Assembly (NCBI GenBank): GCA_005518205.2
Contig: RFFC02000031.1
Coordinates: 1 to 36,809 of the forward strand
Direction: 5' to 3'
DNA: 36,809 bases
Source: Hormoscilla sp. GUM202
GTDB lineage: Bacteria; Cyanobacteriota; Cyanobacteriia; Cyanobacteriales; Desertifilaceae
Under the pieces are notes generated by a model that did not search any database, had not been told where the DNA came from, and worked only from the letters and a program-made list of their open reading frames with translations. Below are positions 19,027-27,323 of this stretch, in pieces. The number at the start of each line of letters is the position of its first letter. Position 1 is the stretch's first letter. The position numbers and the translations under genes are program-made.

Positions 19027-20347
19027 GGGACTTGCGGGAAAATAAGATACCAGTCAATAGGGGACAATGGTGATATCCCATTTGGGCAAGTTTTCAGAGC
19101 GTTGCCAAAAGACTTTGTAGGGTTTTAAGGCATCTGCTAAGACTTTAACCCCAGTTTCATAGGTAGTTGTGACCAAATTAACAATCGGTTTAATACCTTT
19201 CCAGGTCATATTGCTAGCCCATTTAACTGCCGTTTCAACTGAATCTAAGATAGCTCCGTTCCAATAGTTTTCCAGTGCCGCCCAACACCGCTCAATCTGG
19301 TTGTATTTGCTGTGATACGGAGGGTAGTAAATCAGTCTAATTTTCATCCCAGTGGTTTGGGAAAACTCAACCATGCGCTCGAGCAATTGCGTGCGGTCAC
19401 TGCGAGTTGCAGAGCCTCCATCCAAATCAATCGCTAACTCTTTGAGATGGGAGTAATGATTTTGATTGTCTTGCCACCAAGCTGATAAGCAATCGACAAT
19501 AAAATCACTGGTTTCTGCCGATTGACCAAAGTAAATCGAAAGTTGGTCAGTTTCAGTGTTCAAAATGCCAAATGGGACTAAAACTGCTTGCCACTCTGTA
19601 TCGTGGTCCAAAGCCTGTTTTGCCTCTAGTCCCCGGTCTTTGCCCCCTCGTGAGAGGTTGCCAATTTTGACCTTGGCCTTGCTATCAATTGAGAGTCTCA
19701 AGCACTCAGGATTGTCATCAGTAGCTTGGTTCTGACGGAAGACATTCTCGAAAATTGCATCTGTTTCGGGAATCTTCTTTAACGGTGTTGTCTTTTTTGT
19801 TTTTTTTAGACTATATCCAAGCCGATTGAGAATCTCTCCGATGGTTTGACGACTGGGCAGTTGCCAATTCTCATACCCCTTCTCCTCAATTAAAGCTTCT
19901 CGCACTGATCGGGCACTGATACGCGAATATAACAAAGAAGATTGAAATTTGGGGTCGGCTTGCGCTTGAGCATCGACCAAGGCTCGTATATCTGCTTCCA
20001 AGTTGGGAAGATTCTCTTCGCTCTTGTGCCTCCCTCTTGCTCCATAGTTATCTACACACACAATCCCTGTTCGCCTCTCATTTAGACCGAGTTGGACACT
20101 GTGGCGATTCCAACCCATCTGAGTCTCTGTTTTCCGAGCTGAACCCTCGAAGTAATCGGAGGCCACTTTGGCCATGTAGTCCCTCTTTTTGTGACCTGTT
20201 AGCTTCTTGGCGGCATCCTTGAAAGTGGCCTTGACTTGTTTGGTTAGCATTTATACTCTATACCTCGGAGAGCGGGTTTGCAACAGAACTATACGACTCC
20301 TTTGCTATCCTCTATGATAATTGGTATCTTATTTTCCCGCAAGTCCC
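19027..20347. mobile_element. Complete ISAzo13-family insertion sequence
   Basis: Perfect 26-bp terminal inverted repeats at 19027-19052 and 20322-20347 (outer ends GGGACTTGCGGGAAAATAAG) enclose one transposase gene. TAA at 19024-19026 and 20348-20350 looks like a 3-bp target duplication. The element cuts the tnpB remnant exactly between VVDRW and YPSTKTC. Perfect ends and an open transposase frame indicate a recent, possibly still active insertion. Confidence 0.92.
19054..20250 (-). CDS. ISAzo13-family DDE transposase
   Basis: A 398-residue transposase resembling the ISAzo13 / Rhodopirellula-type DDE family (RNase H fold). An N-terminal helix-turn-helix region (about 1-150) includes WNRHSVQLGLNERRTGIVCV and SARSVREALIEEKGYENWQL. 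The catalytic core includes LRLSIDSKAKVKIGNLSRGG (first Asp), LAIDLDGGSATRSDRTQLLE (second Asp) and YYPPYHSKYNQIERCWAALE (Glu). Nothing is truncated. It should excise and insert the surrounding element by cutting at the 26-bp ends. Confidence 0.93.
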   Translation of the reverse strand: MLTKQVKATFKDAAKKLTGHKKRDYMAKVASDYFEGSARKTETQMGWNRHSVQLGLNERRTGIVCVDNYGARGRHKSEENLPNLEADIRALVDAQAQADPKFQSSLLYSRISARSVREALIEEKGYENWQLPSRQTIGEILNRLGYSLKKTKKTTPLKKIPETDAIFENVFRQNQATDDNPECLRLSIDSKAKVKIGNLSRGGKDRGLEAKQALDHDTEWQAVLVPFGILNTETDQLSIYFGQSAETSDFIVDCLSAWWQDNQNHYSHLKELAIDLDGGSATRSDRTQLLERMVEFSQTTGMKIRLIYYPPYHSKYNQIERCWAALENYWNGAILDSVETAVKWASNMTWKGIKPIVNLVTTTYETGVKVLADALKPYKVFWQRSENLPKWDITIVPY

Positions 20348-20653
20348 TAATATCCCTCAACCAAGACCTGCAATATGTCCACACCGAAAAAGACTCAATG
20401 TCCTTATCTCAAAGAGTTTTCCGGTGTAACAACTGTGGTCTGGAAATCGATCGGGATTTCCATTAATTTGGAGATAGCCGCCAGTTAGGTGGTGTTAGCC
20501 TGTGGACTGGATGAGTGCCGACACTACCAGAGTGAAGCAGGAAGTAAGTTCCAAAGATGTCCAGTGGTGGGTAACTTTGGGTAAGTCTTATGTAACGGCA
20601 TACTACAGTTACTGCTTTGGGATCCCCCCTCGAAATGACGCCTTCTTCTCCCT

Positions 20654-20679
20654 CGTTCCCACGGCTCTGCCTGGGAACG
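20654..20679. repeat. CGTTCCCA hairpin repeat
   Basis: CGTTCCCA (20654-20661) and TGGGAACG (20672-20679) form an 8-bp stem around CGGCTCTGCC. Similar CGTTCCCAGG-type hairpins occur at about 16157 and 30074-30103, so this is a small dispersed family. The stretch from 20571 to 20766 contains no recognisable gene. Confidence 0.6.
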
Positions 20680-20766
20680 TGCGCTCGTCGATCCTTTTCA
20701 AAGTGTATCAGCAGATTCAGCAGGGCAAATCTTCCTTGACTTTTGCCTTTTTAAGTTTGAAGTTTT

Positions 20767-20961
20767 GGCTCTTCCCAATAAGGGATGCTAAAATGATAGC
20801 TGATTTGCCTGAAATCCTTTCCCAATAAGACTTCCAGCGCCAATCGCCTTGCAGATCAGTGCAGAGCAGTCGTTCTCGAGCAGCGATCGCCTCAAACCTA
20901 TACGAGGCAAGGCTTTGATGTTTTTTTGATGATAATTTAGCATACTATTTCACGAAGAGCC
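20767..20961. mobile_element. ISL3-type miniature inverted-repeat element (MITE-2)
   Basis: A 195-bp segment starting GGCTCTTC (20767-20774) and ending GAAGAGCC (20954-20961). The ends align inverted over about 30 bases with a variable centre, then share ATGCTAAA. An exact 8-bp duplication GAAGTTTT flanks it (20759-20766 and 20962-20969). Size, end sequence and duplication length match the element at 8916-9108, although the interiors differ. It has no ORF. It inserted immediately upstream of the ftsW start and so replaced that gene's native promoter-proximal and ribosome-site region. Confidence 0.85.
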
Positions 20962-20976
20962 GAAGTTTTATTGATA

Positions 20977-22179
20977 ATGCTAGGTGGCTTAATCAATTTT
21001 TTCAATCCCTCGGCAGAGGAATGGACAATGGAAGCCCGACTGCTGCAGTGGCTGACATTTCTGTGGCTGCTAGTGGGGTTGGCGGTGTTGTTTAGTGCGT
21101 CTTATCCTGTAGGGGATGCCGACTATGGTGATGGACTGTACTATTTTAAGCGACAGTTGCTGTGGGCAGGATTTGGCTTAGTAGGATTCAGCCTGACAGT
21201 CAACACGCCTTTGCGATATCTATTGAAAATAGCCCAGTGGTTAGTATTTTGGGGACTGGGGTTAATTGTGGCCACAATAATTCCAAGATTGGGCACGACA
21301 ATTAATGGTGCGACGCGCTGGCTATTTTTTGGTTCTTTTCCCCTGCAACCTTCAGAGTTGATTAAACCATTCTTGGTGCTGCAAAGTGCTAAAGTGTTTG
21401 GTAATTGGGAACAGTTGACTGTGAAGACTCGCTGGCGGTGGCAGGGGGTTTTTGTGGCGATCCTGGTGGGGATTTTGCTTCAGCCTAACTTGAGTACGGC
21501 GGCTTTCTGCGGCATGACCCTATTTTTAGTGGCGACGGCAGCAGGGTTGCCTTATGTCGATCTGGGAGCAACTGCTGGTGGTGGTTTGCTGTTAGGGACA
21601 ATCAGCATCAGCAGAAATGAGTATCAGTGGCGTCGGATCGTGTCTTTTTTGAATCCCTGGGCAGACCCCAAGCAGGACGGCTATCAGTTGATTCAAAGTT
21701 TGCTGGCGATCGGTTCTGGTGGCACTTGGGGGACGGGCTATGGACTGTCTCAGCAAAAGTTATTTTATTTGCCAATTCAGTACACGGATTTTATTTTTGC
21801 TGTCTATGCTGAAGAGTTTGGCTTGTTTGGCAGTTTCCTGCTACTCCTGATGCTGGCGGCCTATGCTACCCTGGGATTGGTGGTGGCCCTGAAGGCTAGC
21901 CCCAAGATCCATCAGCTAGTGGCCATAGGGGCGACGGTGTTGATCGTGGGGCAGTCTCTGTTAAATATTGGTGTTGCTACTGGTGTACTGCCGACTACGG
22001 GGTTGCCTTTGCCGATGTTTAGCTATGGTGGCAATTCCATGATTGCGAGTTTGCTGGCAGCTGGGTTGCTGATTCGCGTGGCCCGGGAAAGTTCTGAGGC
22101 TTCTGCGGTCCCGATCTCTCGCACTGGCTTCCAGGGGCGATCGCCTTCTGGCCGCAAGTTTACCTCAGGTCGAAGATGA
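20977..22179 (+). CDS. ftsW: FtsW/RodA/SpoVE-family peptidoglycan glycosyltransferase, probably FtsW
   Basis: A SEDS-family protein of about 400 residues with around ten membrane helices. It polymerises lipid II at the division site (FtsW) or during elongation (RodA). Signatures: FSASYPVGD at the start of the first periplasmic loop, NGATRWLFFGSFPLQPSELI with the conserved P-S-E-L-x-K, GDGYQ-like DGYQLIQSLLAIGSGGTWGT, IQYTDFIFAVYAEEFGLFGS, and LPTTGLPLPMFSYGGNSMIA near the C-terminus. The start is uncertain: ATG 20977 (MLGGLINFF), an upstream TTG at 20971, or ATG 21028 (MEARLLQW). None has a good ribosome site, because a miniature element ends at 20961. Its stop overlaps the ATG of a broken downstream gene. 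Confidence 0.93.
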   Translation: MLGGLINFFNPSAEEWTMEARLLQWLTFLWLLVGLAVLFSASYPVGDADYGDGLYYFKRQLLWAGFGLVGFSLTVNTPLRYLLKIAQWLVFWGLGLIVATIIPRLGTTINGATRWLFFGSFPLQPSELIKPFLVLQSAKVFGNWEQLTVKTRWRWQGVFVAILVGILLQPNLSTAAFCGMTLFLVATAAGLPYVDLGATAGGGLLLGTISISRNEYQWRRIVSFLNPWADPKQDGYQLIQSLLAIGSGGTWGTGYGLSQQKLFYLPIQYTDFIFAVYAEEFGLFGSFLLLLMLAAYATLGLVVALKASPKIHQLVAIGATVLIVGQSLLNIGVATGVLPTTGLPLPMFSYGGNSMIASLLAAGLLIRVARESSEASAVPISRTGFQGRSPSGRKFTSGRR

Positions 22180-22750
22180 AAGCAGCAAAACTGGGAAAAT
22201 CCTTGACATTAACAGAGTTTTGTCTTTGCACTTCTACTTATCAGCAAGTTAGCCGATCGCATTAACCCGTTTCCGCAAAACCCAGAAAAAACAATACCCG
22301 CACTCCAGGACTTGAACGAGTTTATTATAGATGGGGCGATCGACTATTTTGGCAGAGAGAAGTTTGAGCTTACATATGGTTTTTGCTCTCGGGACTTAAA
22401 AAAGTATCTGGAAAAGAAAGATCCGGTGACGGGATTAAAAAATGGTCGAGTAGCGCCTCATCTGGACCAACATATGTGCCATGAGGTGAATAAAAATGGG
22501 AAATTATTGTGAAAGACTGGGCGCAGCATGTGACTTTCAGATCGTAGCGCAGCCTGTAGCGAGTAGTCAAGTGATGGAGTGGATTTTAACAGAAAAGTTG
22601 CCCTTTGATTCGATATATTATTATGGAAAAAAAAGACCGATACATATCAGTTACGGACCTCAGCACAAGCGAGATATCTGGACCTTTACGGATGCAGGGA
22701 AACCGACTAGGAAAGGGATTGAACGCTGGGTTGAGTTGGCTGAAAAATAG
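22176..22750 (+). pseudogene. Peptidase M15-like (LAS superfamily) protein, frameshifted
   Basis: An ATG at 22176 overlaps the ftsW stop (ATGA) and reads MKAAKLGKSLTLTEFCLCTS and TYQQVS. The frame slips near 22250 to RINPFPQNPEKTIPALQDLN and IIDGAIDYFGREKFELTYGF, CSRDLKKYLEKKDPVTGLKN, LDQHMCHEVNKNGK. It slips again near 22503 to YCERLGAACDFQIV and EWILTEKLPFDSIYYYGKKR, ISYGPQHKRDIWTF, ending at 22750. The architecture and the D-Q-H-M-x-H-E ... GAACDF ... SYGPQHKR pattern resemble cyanobacterial relatives of zinc DD-carboxypeptidases (M15). Co-translation with ftsW would fit a cell-wall role. Two small indels inactivate it. Confidence 0.65.
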
Positions 22751-22794
22751 GCATTATAGCATTTTAGTTTAGATAATGATTATACTCCAGATTA

Positions 22795-22925
22795 TTACCC
22801 CACGACAAATGTATTACTAAATAAATAAATAATCCACAATTCAATTTAACTCTTACACCTTAATAAATCTAGAAAAATGTCCCGCCGGGGTTTCCCTTAA
22901 AATACCCAAAAACTTATCCCAACAA
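22795..22925. repeat. Degenerate copy of the IS1634-family element end
   Basis: This AT-rich stretch (CACGACAAATGTATTACTAA, AACTCTTACACC, AATACCCAAAAACTTATCCC, AACAAACAAC) follows the same order of words as the first 130 bases of the IS1634-family element at 27661 (CACGACAAGTGTACTACATA, AACTCTTACACT, AATACCCAAAAGCTTATACC, AACCAACAAC). It is probably a diverged solo end or miniature derivative. No ORF was found between 22751 and 23005. Confidence 0.55.
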
Positions 22926-23005
22926 ACAACTTTCGATATCGAAAATTATTAAAATCACCCTAAAATTTAGGGTAGGGCACCGCCCACCTTACATCTCCGC
23001 TATCT

Positions 23006-24298
23006 TCATTGTGCTGTTGTTCCTTCCCCACAGGCAACCCTACCATTTCTATAGGTTGGTGTGGCTGGTTTAGTTCTACCAGGATAATCTGCTTCGCATA
23101 GGATAGCCAAGTCCAATTCACCTGTAAAAGAATCGTTTTCCAGAAAATATACTTTCTGGGCGCGGTTCATTGCACCTACATATGTTTTTGCTTCTGATTG
23201 TTGATTTTTGACTTGTTCGTTTAATAATGTAGTTAATAATGGAGGTATTGCTACACCTCCTATTAAGCATATTCCCCCTAACAACCGCCTTATTTTAACA
23301 ATATTTGGCTTAAATTTACTTGGCTTGGCACTTTGAGTTTTATTAAAATTATGCTGACTTCCCCCCATAAGCGATCGCGTCGGCGCTGGCGTTGGCGCTG
23401 GCGACGGATACAAAACCCGTTCGATCTCTGCTAACCTTTGTAGAATCACCTGGGTATTCGCAGGACGCTCAGTGGGTAAACGTCCCATCAACTCATCAAT
23501 GAAATCAGCTAGCCGTGGCGATATTTCAGAGAGATTGCTGCGCCAGTTCAATTCATCGGTATGGGGTCATAAAAGGTAAGGGGATGCTCGCCAGTCAGTA
23601 AATGCACGAAGGTGCGCCCCAAGGCAAAAAAGTCCGATTGCGGCAATATGACCGTTTTCTTGCTCCGTTGGCGCATAACCCTTAGAATAAACAACAGTAC
23701 CTGGCTGTCCTGCATTCACATTTGCCATGTAGGTAGCCGTGATTTCTTTAACCGTGCCGAAATCAATCAATGCTAGTTGCCCGCTGGGGCGCAGCATGAT
23801 ATTGGGCGGTTTGATATCCCGATGGAAAAAATGCTTCTGATGTACCTCATCCAGAATCTCTACAAGCGTCCTCAGCCATTTAAGTGCTAACTTTTGACTG
23901 ATAGGGCGTCCTCGTTTTCCCAGCCAATTCTGCAAATCCTCTCTCTCGATTTTTTCCATAACTAAGCAGTGCAGTGGCTCTTGGCTGCCTCTGGTAAAAA
24001 AGGTAAAATAGCCATCAGGGTCAACTTTAGGAATCCCTGAATGATGCAGCTATTCCAATACCTTTGCTTCTTGCTGAAATAGGGAGATAGCTTTGGGTTC
24101 GTTCAGATGCAGGACTTTCAAAACCTTTGCCGTTCCCGCGTCATCCACCTCATAGGTAGTGCCAAAACCACCGCTGCCTAGTTTGCCCAGAATGCGATAT
24201 TGTCCTGGAAGGAGTAATTCCGAACCGCAAGCAGCGCAAAATAGCTGGTTATCAGAGTTTTGAGGCTTGGGGCAATTGGGGTTGATACAGTAACTCAT
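23006..24298 (-). pseudogene. Ser/Thr protein kinase with N-terminal zinc ribbon and C-terminal pilin-like domain, decayed
   Basis: Start at 24298: MSYCINPNCPKPQNSDNQLF with CAACG, a four-Cys zinc ribbon, then the kinase P-loop GKLGSGGFGTTYEV and the Lys region (VLKVL). An amber follows in KVLE-amber-LHHSGIPKVD (CAG to TAG). The rest is LHCLVMEKIEREDLQNWLG, catalytic HRDIKPPNIML and metal-binding DFGTVKE, GYAPTEQENGH. A slip near 23640 leads to DFFALGRTFVHLLTGEHPLT, and another near 23555 to LNWRSNLSEISPRLADFIDE. A Pro-rich linker, one membrane helix (GGICLIGGVAIPPLL) and the pilin-like tail TYVGAMNRAQKVYFLENDSF and TKPATPTYRNGRVACGEG complete it. The pilin-like part is internally shortened. 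Kinase-pilin fusions of this kind are known in cyanobacteria; their role is unclear. At least three lesions make it a pseudogene. Confidence 0.88.
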
Positions 24299-24334
24299 GG
24301 CAAGTCTGCTGGCATACTTTGTCCTATATGAAAA

Positions 24335-24443
24335 CGCCGTGTGCAACTTTTTCCAACCAACGAGATTTAGGGAGTTTTGAGAACAACATTTTCAGCCAAA
24401 GACCACCAAACCGTTATTCTTCCGTAGAAAGTTGCACATCGCG
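24335..24443. repeat. Putative 110-bp miniature element with 9-bp flanking repeats (MITE-4)
   Basis: The ends, CGCCGTGTGCAACTTT (from 24335) and the inverted AAAGTTGCACATCGCG (to 24443), match at 14 of 16 positions. TATATGAAA flanks both sides (24325-24333 and 24444-24452), with one extra A on the left. The interior has no ORF. It lies just upstream of the kinase pseudogene start, where its promoter would be expected. Confidence 0.6.
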
Positions 24444-24558
24444 TATATGAAAGGCAAAGCCTTTAGATCAGTGGGTGCATCTCAATGCATGTAATCTAGC
24501 CCCTGCGCAGCGGAGGGGGCCCGGAGCTGGGGCTTTGTGAGTGTAGCCGGGCCCTTTA

Positions 24559-26420
24559 GGATTCTGTTGACGAATCAAATGGGGGGTAAGACCCCCCCAT
24601 GGTGCTCCCACTAGCTCAGAAGAGTTACAATGGATAGAAAAACTCACGACTCAAGACCACCAGAGTGAGCTGTATACCGCATAACCGTATAATTACTTAT
24701 GACCCTTCATCCCTCACAGCAATGGATTGTGCCCCCAGAAACAGTCGCGGTGGCTAAAGCATCGTTTCCCAAAGGGAACATCTACATAAAAATGTTAGAA
24801 CAATTAGGACAGCTATACACAGACAACGACTTTGAGTCTCTTTATCCCAGAACTGGACAATCAGCCATGTCAGAGCGCAAAGTTAGCCCTAGTCACAGTC
24901 ATGCAATTTGCCGAAGGGTTAACAGATAGACAAGCAGCCGATGCAGTTCGTTCCCGCATTGATTGGAAGTATGCTTTAGGGTTAGAACTAACTGACTCTG
25001 GCTTTGACCATACAATATTGAAGGAATTTCGGGAGCGACTAATTGCCAAAGAAAAAGAAAATCTACTGCTGGAAAAAATGCTCTTAATATTAAGCTCCCA
25101 AAAGCTGGTAAAAGCAAGAGGACAAGCGCGGACTGATTCTACCCACGTTTTGGCAGCCATTCGACACCTTAATCGCTTAGAGTTAGTCGTCCAAACCTTG
25201 CGCCAGGCGTTAAATGAACTCGCAACCCAAGCTCCGACATGGCTGCTTACTCAAATAGGAACAGATTGGTTTGACCGTTATGGCTCCAGATTGGATCAGT
25301 ATCGTTTACCGAAAGATAAAACAGAACGCTCCCAACTGGCTTTGACGATTGGAACAGATGGGCATCACATTCTCCAGGCGGTTGATGAAGCGACCAAGTT
25401 CCCTCAATTACGGGAACTAAAAACTGTAAAAATTCTGCGTTCTGTATGGGTGCAACAGTACGTTTTTGTCAAAGGAAAACTCCTATGGCGAGACCCAAAA
25501 ACTACGGGAATGGCACCCAATAAAAAACTCATAGAATCCCCCTACGACCCGGAAGCGAGAAACGCCACAAAACGCGATTCGAACTGGACTGGCTATAAAG
25601 TGCATCTCACCGAAACTTGTGATGAAGATGGTCCTCATATAATCACGAACGTGGAAACTACCCCGGCTACCACTGTGGATGGAGACATGAGGAAAGTCAT
25701 TCACGAGCATCTGGATGCCAAGCAGTTACTCCCACAGGAGCATTTATTGGATAGCGCTTATGTTGATGCCGAGCATTTGGTGACTTCGCGAGCGGATTAT
25801 CAAGTCGAACTTGTAGGTAAAGTCCTACCGGACACTTCATGGCAAGCGCGAAATCAAACTGGATTTGATATATCTTGTTTTGCTATAGACTGGGAGCGAC
25901 ATCAAGTGACATGTCCTCAAGGGAACGTGAATCGAACTTGGCGAAACCGAACTGATTGCTACCAGAATCGAGTAATTGAAGTTCATTTTTCAAGGGCAGA
26001 TTGTGTTGATTGTCCAGCCAGAGAGCTTTGTACTCACTCTCTGAAATCACCCCGATTGCTGAAACTCCGACCGCCCGAGCAACATCAGGCTTTACAAGCG
26101 GCCCGACAGCGTCAAACTACCGATGAGTTTAAACTTAACTATGCCAAAAGAGCTGGTTGTGAAGCCACTATCTCACAAGGAATTCGAGCGTTTGATTTGC
26201 GTCGAAGTCGTTATAAAGGTTTAGCCAAAACGAATTTGCAGCATATAGCAGTGGCGATCGCCATTAATTTAAGCCGTTTGCGAGATTGGTGGGCCAGGCG
26301 CCCTGTCGTCAGTCGTCGCCTTTCTCCTTTTGCGGCTTTATTGCATGCTGCCAAAACCTAACTGATGCTGGAATAACTGGGGGGGTCATACCCCCCCCAG
26401 TTAATTCGCCAACAGAATCC
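24559..26420. mobile_element. IS1182-family insertion sequence
   Basis: The ends GGATTCTGTTGACGAATCAA (left) and the inverted GGATTCTGTTGGCGAATTAA (right) enclose an IS1182-type transposase. TTTA flanks both sides (24555-24558 and 26421-26424) as a probable 4-bp target duplication; the ends are palindromic here (CCTTTAGG), so the exact boundary is ambiguous by a few bases. Each end carries a strong hairpin just inside the repeat: GGGGGG paired with CCCCCC around TAAGA (about 24580-24599) and the mirror copy at 26378-26402. These may insulate the transposase from outside transcription. Confidence 0.85.
24699..26361 (+). pseudogene. IS1182-family DDE transposase with a frameshift near the start
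   Basis: The first frame starts at 24699 (MTLHPSQQWIVPPETVAVAK, ASFPKGNIYIKMLEQLGQLY) and reaches YPRTGQSAMS. Near 24873 the reading must move to the next frame, which runs unbroken as AKLALVTVMQFAEGLTDRQA to 26361. Later landmarks are RTDSTHVLAAIRHLNRLE (first catalytic Asp), HLLDSAYVDAEHLV (second Asp) and the C-terminal RCE-like ARELCTHS, GCEATISQGIRAFDLRRSRY region. Either one indel inactivates the enzyme or translation restarts in the second frame at about 24832, which would lose the N-terminal DNA-binding part. Programmed frameshifting is not typical of IS1182. Confidence 0.85.
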
Positions 26421-26533
26421 TTTAGGGTGAGGGCCGCTAAGCTCATCTCCACCTGCCCCGACAGGAAGTTACTGGTGGTGGGCGATGGAAGCTGCCCTAC
26501 TGCTTTATCATCTTTCGATCTCAGAATCCAAAC

Positions 26534-26758
26534 ATGACCGACAGCGATACCACCTGCACCCTCATTTCTCTGATTCTACCACCGAGTTGCCAGGTAGAGC
26601 GAGTGCTGGGGAATACCTACCGCATCACCTGTCCGGACCCAGGCACGGGAAGAGGCGTGTGGGAAAAGCGACACAGCATCTATCCTTTACTTCATCCCGG
26701 TGACATTCTCGAAGTTATCGCAGAAGAGTACCACGTTCGCAGCCATCCCAGATCTTAG
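26534..26758 (+). CDS. Small hypothetical protein
   Basis: A 74-codon frame, MTDSDTTCTLISLILPPSCQ, rich in Pro and Cys with a DILEVIAEEYHVRSH tail. I recognise no family. A weak purine run precedes the ATG, and overlapping frames are open, so it may be a chance ORF or the end of a gene disrupted by the IS1182 insertion upstream. No membrane segment or signal peptide is evident. Confidence 0.3.
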   Translation: MTDSDTTCTLISLILPPSCQVERVLGNTYRITCPDPGTGRGVWEKRHSIYPLLHPGDILEVIAEEYHVRSHPRS

Positions 26759-26873
26759 GTGATCGCAAAGCAACAGCCCTCAGGGAAATTGCTTACACAC
26801 CGGTAGCCATACCCGAGCCGCACCCGAGGCAATATCTCTCGCTTAGGGGTTTAGGGGTTAAAGGCAGCTTTAC

Positions 26874-27080
26874 TTACGCTTCCACATACTCGCAGATTGC
26901 TGTCGGTTCGGGAATGGGAAAACCCTCTTCTTTTAAGCCGTCCAAGTGAAAAGCGATCGCCTCTTGAATATGCTGTTGTGTCTCCTTTATAGTTGAGCCT
27001 GTGGCCACGCATCCGGGCAAGTCAGGAACGTAAGCCGAATAGTTACCTGCTGCTTTTTCAATCACAACTGCATAACGCAT
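26874..27080 (-). CDS. hicB: HicB-family antitoxin
   Basis: A 68-residue protein, MRYAVVIEKAAGNYSAYVPD and LPGCVATGSTIKETQQHIQE, the partial RNase-H-like fold of HicB that covers the HicA active site. It lacks an added C-terminal DNA-binding domain, as in the short HicB type. Its ATG overlaps the hicA stop (TAATG), which fits translational coupling in a toxin-first operon. Intact. Confidence 0.92.
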   Translation of the reverse strand: MRYAVVIEKAAGNYSAYVPDLPGCVATGSTIKETQQHIQEAIAFHLDGLKEEGFPIPEPTAICEYVEA

Positions 27081-27310
27081 TAGTTTTTTTCCTCCTCTTC
27101 TATTTCTCCTAAGCCTTCCCTCTTTTCCTTGAGTTGAGATTGTTTCAGGATGTTGTTTAATGTGCCAGGAGCTAGATCGTCTGAGGGTTTCCCTGCAACT
27201 GTCACTAAGCCCAATTTCGTGGGATGCTTATACTGGCGATGGCTTCCCCGCGTTCTAACTAGATACCAACCATCTGCCTCTATCTGTTTAATGACTTCGC
27301 GTACTTTCAT
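27080..27310 (-). CDS. hicA: HicA-family mRNA interferase toxin
   Basis: A 76-residue dsRBD-like toxin that cleaves mRNA. It has the KVREVIKQIEADGWYLVRTR beginning and the catalytic His in RTRGSHRQYKHP, followed by the LVTVAGKPSDDLAPGTLNNI strand-helix pair. The C-terminus is extended by a charged tail (EIEEEEKN). It forms an intact hicAB pair among many dead genes, as expected if loss of the antitoxin is penalised. Confidence 0.92.
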   Translation of the reverse strand: MKVREVIKQIEADGWYLVRTRGSHRQYKHPTKLGLVTVAGKPSDDLAPGTLNNILKQSQLKEKREGLGEIEEEEKN

Positions 27311-27317
27311 CTCTTAA

Positions 27318-27323
27318 ATTATA
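27318..27323 (-). promoter_or_regulatory. Candidate -10 element for hicAB
   Basis: TATAAT on the minus strand lies 7 bases before the hicA ATG (27310), which would place the transcription start at or next to the start codon, so the mRNA would be nearly leaderless. No good -35 box or ribosome site is seen. HicAB operons are commonly autoregulated by their own complex; an operator cannot be defined here. Confidence 0.35.

Larger units (their letters stand above)
17890..20570 (+). pseudogene. tnpB: IS200/IS605-type TnpB nuclease, split by a group II intron and an ISAzo13-family element
   Basis: Three consecutive plus-strand pieces of one gene are visible. Piece one (about 17915-18073) reads YRKYEKKLSRLQ and, after a slip, RLHRKIANIRKDTLH. 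Piece two (18856-19026) reads SYLAKNHSRIGIEKLNVSGM and KLAKAIGDMGFH, then, after a slip, LEYKCQLYGSTLIVVDRW. Piece three (20348-20570) reads YPSTKTC, TEKDSMSLSQRVFRCNNCGL with EIDRD, and ASINLEIAAS. Together they give the guided-nuclease core: the Glu of GIEKLNVSGM, the zinc-finger CxxC of FRCNNCG, and the final RuvC Asp in EIDRD. The N-terminal half and tnpA are absent. TnpB is an RNA-guided nuclease that helps its transposon persist. Here several frameshifts, an antisense intron at 18074-18855 and an IS at 19027-20347 make it dead. Confidence 0.85.

Noticed and set aside
26428-26534. Reading KLISTCPDRKLLVVGDGSCP as part of a known enzyme interrupted by IS1182.
   Set aside because: No continuation was found on the other side of the IS and no family could be assigned.
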